Shown: piece after piece, positions 23,701 to 32,700 of the stretch
Position numbering within the stretch: position 1 is the first letter of the stretch
Layout of the letters: every line of letters begins with the position of its first letter
NCBI RefSeq assembly: GCF_963678635.1
Contig: NC_087064.1
Location: 72,231,465-72,295,464 of the forward strand
Origin: Symsagittifera roscoffensis
Taxonomy: Eukaryota; Xenacoelomorpha; Acoela; Convolutidae
Length of the DNA: 64,000 bases
Direction of reading: 5' to 3'
Notes under the pieces: generated by a model
The model's input: only the letters and a program-made list of their open reading frames with translations
Databases searched by the model: none
Told to the model about the DNA's origin: nothing
Translations under genes and position numbers: made by a program

Positions 23701-26700
23701 TTAGCCCTGTTGACCTGGGTGTTCAGCCCTTGGGCGGTGGCGAACTGGATGCTGACCTGGTCTATATGCTCCCGGTTGATGCACTCGGGAAGCCTTGAGA
23801 GAAGTTTCTCAAATTGGATCTGAGCCAGACTGGTGTTGGAAGAGCCACCACCAGACCCAGAAGATGCAATGTCTAGACAGAGAAAAACGCACACTCATTC
23901 ATTAAATGCACTCAACTAAATACATCTTTACCGACATAAAAACATAATCAAGACCAAACTGACGAGATTTTTTCGTTTGCGAAAAAATTACTAGTAAATG
24001 ACTAATCAAAAAACCAAAATCAACTTTAATACACTTGCCTTTGGTCGAGATTGATGTCTTGCTCATATCACTAGCAAGTTCATCCTCCAAATCCTGGTAC
24101 CCAATATCGGCCAGTGCATCTTCCAGAGCATCCGAGGCAGACCCTTTGGTTCCAAGAGTCTTCTTAGCCTTCTGTTGACACTGTATAGCAGTGGAATCAT
24201 TTTTCCCTTCTTCAGTTGGGGAACTCTTTTGTTCCGATGAGGACTCTTCTTCGATTCCTTCAGTCTCCTTGTCTTCTCCGGAAGTATCTACTTCTAATGA
24301 ATCATCCTTTTCTTCATCTTCTTTCGTCTCTGACTCTTCTTTCGTTTCCGACTCTTCTTTCGTTTCCGACTCTTCTTTCGTTTCCGACTCTTCTTTCGTC
24401 GATTCTTCTGTTGAATAAATTTGAATTACTAATTTCGATTTTTTAAATAGCCTTGCGTGATTCAGCACTTATTGGTTAAACTAGCCAATTGGAACAAGAA
24501 TAGCAAAAAAATTCAAATTGTTTTTTTTTGTCCGTGGCGTGATGAAAGGATCTGAACCAAAAGCCTATAACGTAGACATGTTGATCAGTGAACGAAAATA
24601 AGCAAGTCAAAACTCTTTTAACCACAGAGAGTCAACCCGAGGTCGCTAGAAAACTTGACACGCTTTTTGACGGAGAAAGTAAAAAGATCAAATAATATTT
24701 GATGGAGCTTCTTCAAAACTGTATATTTCAATATCGTATTGTCCGAGGCTATGAAAACGTGTATTGTATGCAGCAATGTTTTATGTTCTCGTTGCCCACG
24801 AGGTTAGGTTCATACAAATGGATCCCTTCGTTATCAAGGGTTACCTAGCTATAATCCGGCTCGTCGATACACTGGGCTAACAATAAATAAGAATGCACTT
24901 GATTTCAACGACCAAAGGAATGAAAATTTTTTCTTCACATCTAAAATGACAGACTGACTTAGTCAGGGGTGAAAAAAACAAACATGGGCTATAATTCCTG
25001 ATAAATGTCAGTTTTTAGAGACAACATAATAACTTATGGAGCAGCTTTTTATTGGAGCAGCTTGATGGAGCAGCTTTTTATTGGCTCATTTCGATCATTC
25101 GCGTGAAATTATTTATACATAATCACCCCTTTTTTAACACCGGACTAAGTCACTCTTTCAATTATTTTGTCTGTCGTTTTTCCGCGGTATAAAGAGTAAG
25201 TCAAGTTGATCATTGTCTCACAGGTCCAATTTGAGCCCATGGATTCAGATTTCTTATGTTGTTTTGGAGGATTTTTCCACATCAAGAACACCTCTGAAAC
25301 ACCTCTAAAGCGAGATTTCTCAAATTTCGACCAGGCTAAGTATTTTAAAATAGCTTCATCTATAATGTGATAAAATTTCAACCAAATGCTATCTCTATTA
25401 GTTGCAGAGAAAAGACAAAAACGCGGGGAAAAAAAATCATTTTTTCTCTCGTTGAAATCAAGTGTTTACTTATTTATTGTAGCCCAGTGCAGTGTACATT
25501 GAACATGTAAATATTTATTAAGTTTGGAAAGTGGCCATAAAGCTCTTTGAATGCTAACAATCTTTCAAGATTCCTATTTTTCTGATAACACAAACCAATT
25601 TTGAGAAACATGGATCGATTGGTAAAATATTTAGTCCGGTTGGAAAACTTGAGCTTCACCTAGCAACCGAATATGTAAAGCGAGTTTCAAAACAAAAATA
25701 AAAGTTAGGTGATCATAATTACCTGTTAGTTCCTCGCTCTCCTCTTCATTTTGTGTTTTCGACAACAAAGACTCAGCTCTGATCAGAGCCTAAAACAGTT
25801 CAAACTTCGACACAACGATTCTGCAATGAAAACTATTGATTTATGTGTCGCAACGATTTCCACGGCCCATTGTTTTGAATGTTAGTACATAATGTCTCAT
25901 ATATTCGCTTGAATGGCCAAACCTACTAATAATCGATTAATTTTGCATAAACGGTGGTCAATAATGTTCTGTAAAACAATTGGATAGGGCGTTGTTTCCC
26001 TTACCGCTGGCAACATAGGCACAATGTCTGGGAATGTCTGGTAGAAGTCCCTGGTGTCTGCATCCGGCCACTTGCTTCTGTCATAGTCGAACTCACTCTC
26101 CTCCCCCTCCAAACTTCCCCCTCCTGTTCCCTCAGAGAACTTCTCAACCACCACTCCACAGCCGTCTATGCCGCCGAGTTCATCTTCCAGTTGCTTCTCT
26201 GAAAAGGAAACTAATCAGAGATAGAGTTCGGGGGCGTCTTTTGCTCAAACGAAAATCTTGCTAAATTTCGGGAAAAACAGGAAAGTTAGCATTAAATTTT
26301 TCGCCGGATCTGGTTGCCTCGAAAATAACCTCGGTTCTAAAATAACTTGGTTGCCTCAAAAATAAATTATACGTTCTACCTTACGTTAATTACTGTTAGT
26401 TTTGGAAGCTCATTAGGAATAAACTAGCAGAACTAAAAGCTCTGATGGAATATATTTTTTTACCTGATGTGGTTAAGAACACGAGGCATTCGGAAGAGGA
26501 GCGGAGTTCATGGAGATTTTATTCTAATCCCCACTTGAAAGATCCTCCACTTTTGCGTGGATCAGACACTGGAAAAAGTGTATATACGCTCAGGGAAACA
26601 GAAAAAAACACACTTATGGAAATTGTTCAGCAGAGCCAGCAGACAGTCGGAAACTGTCAAAAAAAAACACAAGGAAACAGAAAAAAAAACTACTTATTTG

Positions 26701-29700
26701 TGAAAAAACTTCAACTTAAGAATTTCAAAGAAAAATAAGCCAGAAAATAAACCAGCCAAAGTATAAACCAACCGAAAATATGAGGAGTTTATAAGCCAGC
26801 CGAAAAGTTACATCATATGCATGATTTTGAATAAATTTCGTATCTGTTACATAACTATTACATATCATTTATTCGGCTGGTTTATACTTCAGCTGGTTTA
26901 TATACCACCAAAAATATATACACTTAAAGCTCTTTAAATATGAAGAACAATTTACGAATAACACTTTTTTGATTTAAAAAATCAAATTTGAGAAAACTGG
27001 ATCAATAGGTAAAGTTTTACTCCGCTTAGAAATCTGAAAAAAAATAAAATCCACTTTCGCAATGAGAAATTGAACACAATTTTTGTGATCTTTCCACTTT
27101 TGCTGTTCAATAGTGGAGTTTTAACAAAGGAAAAGAACTGAACTAAAAAAAAACAAAAGTCAAACCGCAAATAAGTATATTTGAGCCTGAAATTTTAAAA
27201 CATTTCCTGAAAAAACCAAAAAAAAAACGAAAAAAAATAAAACCATCGCGACCTATATAAGAGTCTGAACTACGTTTATCGACTTTCAAAAAGTACTGTA
27301 GAAAGTGCCAATATTTGATGGAAAACTTTTATTTGAAAAGATCGATTCGAATAGAGAAGAACCTTTTGAAAAAATAAAAAAATTCTATCATTCTTACAAA
27401 AAAAGACTTGCCGAATATTGGCTCTATGTGTACCAGATTAAGATCGACTGACCAACTTGTCTGACTTGCAGAATGGGTATTTGGTCTGGACTGCAGTTGA
27501 GAGTGTCTGCCAGCTGACTCATACTCTGCTGCAGTTTCTCCAGCACTCCCAGCTCACTCTCGTACTGCTCACTCTTCTCACTGTGCAACTCACCCTTGTT
27601 CTAACCACAACAAAACAAAATGAAAAATTAACAACAATCTGCTAATGGCATTAAAATTATCGTTCAATCTAGTAACAAACATATCCGAGGTTATACATCT
27701 AGTGGTCTTTTTAGTTGACCTTGCATCGCTATTACACACGCAGCGGCAAATCGACGTCATGGCTGATCGGAACTCAAAATTTTGGACAAAACTATCAACA
27801 AATTTATTCACTTCAAAATTCAGTGTAGGTCTTTAAAATGGACAAAGTCTCTACCTAGATTACTTCGCCCGAACAGTATTTCGTTAGAATCCCACACATA
27901 AAATCAGGTAAGCAAGTTTTTAGACAGTTTTGTAGCTAACATGATATCTCTCGCATAACTCGTAACTGAGCACCTCATTGCTTTAATAAAGCGAGATTTT
28001 AAAAATTGACTTAAAAGAAACTTACTCCTTGAAAAATATCAATGTTAGGATTTTCTTTATCAACCTTATGATTACGTCCTCGTATGCTTTAATATCTGGT
28101 GTGCTTTGTTTGCAAACAAATGTAAGTTGGCTCGGTAAAATATAGATGGAGCCCTAAATAATTATTTACGAGACTCAAAACTTTTTTAAACAGATTTCGC
28201 ACTGGTTTTGTTGCTATTTTGAAATTTCCAAAACAAATCGATGAACCATATCTCTTATAACCCAAAGTGGCTTTTCTACAGACCAAAAAATCATTATGGA
28301 CCAACCAATCATACTTTTACCAGATGGAGTTTCTTACCGAGAGAATGCTGTAGTTCCTCTTAAGGATGTCGATCACAGACTGCTCCTTCCTCTCGAACTC
28401 CGCCTTCACACGACAGTAGAACTCGGCCAGTATCTTTCGGAATACCTGGTGCGTCTGGGCAGAGAACACCTGAAAGCAAAAATGTGAGGCAATTTAGTAA
28501 AACATACCTTAAATTGTCTTTAAGCTTGTTATGAATCATTGGTAGCTACCTTAGCACCCAAAAACCGTTTTATTCTCGAAAGTGAAGATAAGTGAATCCA
28601 ATCTAAGATACTTTGATAGACCACGAAAATTTTCCCCAGCATCCGAACTTTTACATGTAAAATCGTTGTTCACATCGCCCGATTGTCACAAAAATTGACA
28701 AGTGGACTCATTAAGCCACGACAAATATATTTAGTCTTCATACTTAATCTGGTAAATCCCTTATTAAACCATAAAATTGATGATCCTGCGATATGGGGAA
28801 AAATATCCGAGTCTTTTTCCTTCAATTCTTTATGCTTTTCGCATTTTCATAATTTGGGGGCTGGGAGTAGAAAATATACAAGCAGACTTACAGTGCACAG
28901 TGGGAACTTCATGTCTTTGAATTTCTCCTCGTATCGTTTCGTCTGTTTTGGCACAATGCCCACAAAGTCCTCTCCCGAGAAAGTCACGAAAGAGATTGCG
29001 AACGAAATCACATCCGTCGATGCTTGACTGTTCTCTGCCGACAGAATGTTCGTTAGAAAAGAACTCAGCACATTCAGTCCGTCTTTCTCGCTCAGAATTC
29101 CCGCAGATGTAATTTCGGCAAGGAACCTAAATCATGCTTTAAGTAATATTGATACTAGCAACCATTCGCGATTAAATCGACTACTATCTAACACAATCTT
29201 TCAAATTTCACAAGCAATGTCAATTCAATTCTCAATTTTAATTACAAAAATAGCTTTCACTGCAGCATTTTCGTTAAGCACGAGTGCAAAAAAAAATAAT
29301 GGAAGTTTTCATGTCATTTTCATTAATGATATTAAAATTTAGCAGGAATTCTAGTGATATCAACACCCTTACCTGGCGTCGATTCTGAGTCTAGCAGCAG
29401 ACTTAGAAGCCAACGAGGACGAAAATGCAGACTTGTCATCTTTGCTGGCTGCTTTGGAGTCGAACTGTTTCTTGAGGAGGGAGGTGAAGCTAGACTGAAA
29501 CGTGTTGTATCTCTGGTGGATGGCAGAACAAACCTCCACTATGAAGCCAATGTCTGTCATCTAAACAAGCAACAAGAGTAGCTGAAAAATCTAACGAACA
29601 AAAATTTGGTCCAAATTTGTGGTGCTTTTGTTCGCAGTGTGATAAAAGGATCTAAAGCTTAGAACGCAAGTGAATTAGGGATGGTCGACTACCGTTGTCT

Positions 29701-32700
29701 TGGATCCGAACGACGCCGCCTCCACGAGGTAAATCCGACTCTTGGTTCGCCAGGATGAAAATGGCGTCGCGCTAACCCTCCCCGGGTCGGGGGAAAGCTC
29801 AGAAGTAGCCGGTTTTCGGTTATAGAGCGTCTGAAGCCGGGCAGGCTGCTCCGTCTGCTCATCCTCATGCTACTACTCCGCTCTGGCATAAATCCCAACT
29901 CAAGTTTATATAAATATTCCTCTTATAACTTTCCCATTAAGCGAACACAAACCAGCTTTTGGTTCCAAGTATGTGTGGTTGGATATATTTGAAATGCAGT
30001 GGCCTTCAATTTCTATGCAAACACCGCCGAGGTTTCTACAGTCCCTTGTGCACTGTTAATTATATTTACCACCTTCCCAGAACCAAAGCACCTTCACTTA
30101 ATCCCACAACTCCTAACAAGTCGAACTTGGCTAACCAAACTCCCTACCCCCAGACTGCCCCTCAAATCACACCTGAATGTTAATTATACCAACAAACACA
30201 ATCCATCTCTCAAAGGTTTCAACCTACATCCAAAACTTTCTAAGCCGAGCCCAAGGCTGTCTATGAAATTCGCTATTAAATTGTAACGAAATATTCGCAA
30301 AAGCGCCCAAAATCGCTGCTTTTTTAGCGGAAAACGAAATCCATATCGCTGTCCTTCAAGAAATCAAGCTTAAAAAACAAAGCCGAAATCCCTATCTTTG
30401 CCCCCTTGATACTATTATCAGTAAAGACAGTTGAAGAAGATGGTGGCTTGCTAGTTGCAATCCATAATCCCTACAATACGGAGAGTTAAACATTAGTGAC
30501 AGAACTAAGGATGTTTTGTGTATCTCAGTGGTAGCCAGTTCGTCTGAACTCCGCATATTTAACTTTTGCATCCCCATATCCAGCTGTTTCCCAGATACTC
30601 CGCATCTTTCACTGATCTACTTGCACCTGGCGACGACCTCGTTCTAGGGGGGCGTGAACGGACACTTAAACTTATGGCACTCCAGTATAGAAGAAGATCA
30701 ACACGGGTAGGTTCTCACTAATGAAAATACCGAATCCACTTTTGCGCCACTAAATAATGAAAATCACCTTTTAACGCTGAAACTCAAAAATCCTCTCCCG
30801 AACGTTCACCGGCGTCGCAATCACTTTCACTCCCAGCATCCTGGTCCCCGTTTAATTCCCTAGGTTCAAACCACCTCCCCACACTTATTGCACTACACCC
30901 GAATGAACAGCCATTTTTTACTCCTAAACGGACATACAATAATTTTCTTAAAGTTGACTGGAAAAGTTTTAATGAAGAGATTGAGTCAGGCGTCTCTCGA
31001 AGCAGTGCACCTTTTACAATCACCGCATATGAAAGATTTCTTCGCGACCTTGTCCTCAGGTCAGCACGCTACTTCTCCAACTGAGAAATCTTTTACTCTC
31101 GAGTCAAAAAGAGAATCTAACCGTCATTCCAACCAATCCATATAGACCATGAACAAGCAAAACCGTTTTTTCAAAACAGACAGTAACAAACAAAGAAAAT
31201 AAATGGTATCAATTCCTCCAGACCTATGATTATCACACTGTGGCCAGAAAGTTCTGGAAAGTGATACCCTTCTTAACCGGATCCAGGCCAGTAAAAGGGA
31301 AGTACCCAATTCCATTTAAACAAACTCAATTTAAAAAACAGTTCACGATAGCAAGAACACATTTCAGACAAACTACTTCGTACAATGATACGCAAAATAG
31401 CCAAGCTCCCTTTCTTCTAATCCTACTTTCGGCCCAAAACAGACAAAACAAGCCAACGCTGACAGCAAACCTTTCCGGCACTTGGCCCGGAGGGCTTTTG
31501 CAAAACTCACTTTAAACACTTCGGTCGTCCAGTCTTGCATTATATTTCAATGACAAGTATATAAGAAAACTATTTCAAAATGCAAAAAACCTTTGCTCGA
31601 CGCGAACGACTAAAACTCCAAACTATTTTAGGTGAAGAGATTTTTTGTTTTTTAGCACGTCTTGGAGCAGGCGTCTGACATCGCGCTAATTGTTGCGACA
31701 ACTGAATGTGGGATGAACTTTACCTTCGGATGTATTTTAGTTCTTTTATTTTTTTCCAGGCCCACTCAGGTATCACAAAACATTATTAGAGTGATTTCGA
31801 AGAGATATCAAAACATAGGCAACAGACAGTTGGAAAAGAGTCAATAAACGCAAGTAAACAGAAAAAAAACCCTGATTTGTTTCATGACAAACATCAAATT
31901 TCGAATTTCAAAACCAAGTTGCCCTTGGAGCTCTTTGAATTTTTAAACAATTTAGGAATGACACCTTGTTGATAAAATTAACCCTATAGGAGAACACTGG
32001 ATCAGAAAGTAACATTTTTATTTCGCCAGAAAAAAAATGAACATTTATTTTTTCTTTCAAAACAAGAAGCCGATCACGTTTTTCGTGACCTTTACACTAT
32101 TCCTGTTCGTTAGTGGAGTTTGCCTTCCTTTCAACAAAGGAAAAGAACTGAACTTCAAAGAAATCAAAAGTCAAACAGCAAAAAAGAACATTTGTGCCTG
32201 AACAAATTTTACAATTTTTCCTAAAAAAAATAATCGCGATCTATATAAGAGCCTGAACTGTGTTCATCCACTCTTAATAGCAGCCTTTTAAGTCGTAACT
32301 GGAACGACAACATTTTGAAAATTTCTTCAGACCAAGAAAAACCGTTTTAAAATCTTGCTTTGAGCTTTATATTTGAGCGAGTAACGTAATGTAAATTGGT
32401 TAATTAAACGGTAAAAAACGCAATTTTCCTTCAAGAAAATAAATTTTTGATACTAAGAAATATTTTTATGATTTTTTCCTTGATTTTTTGAACACAACTG
32501 TAGCCGTTCTAAGCTTTCTAAGCTTTCGTAATCTTGGCTCTCCTCGTACCAAACTATGCACAAAAAACGGCAAATTATTTTTTTTTGTTTTTAATGTGGT
32601 CGGAACTTTCTGTGATAGATTAGCGGTGTCATAAAGCTGTTTTGGACTCACTTTAAACTTTCTATCCACAGCAAGTGCAGTGGCCACTTCGTCAATATAC

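Noticed and set aside
24191-24446. + strand frames with repeated Ser/Phe/Val units
   Set aside because: They are antisense to the SETKEE repeats of UPF2 exon 9.
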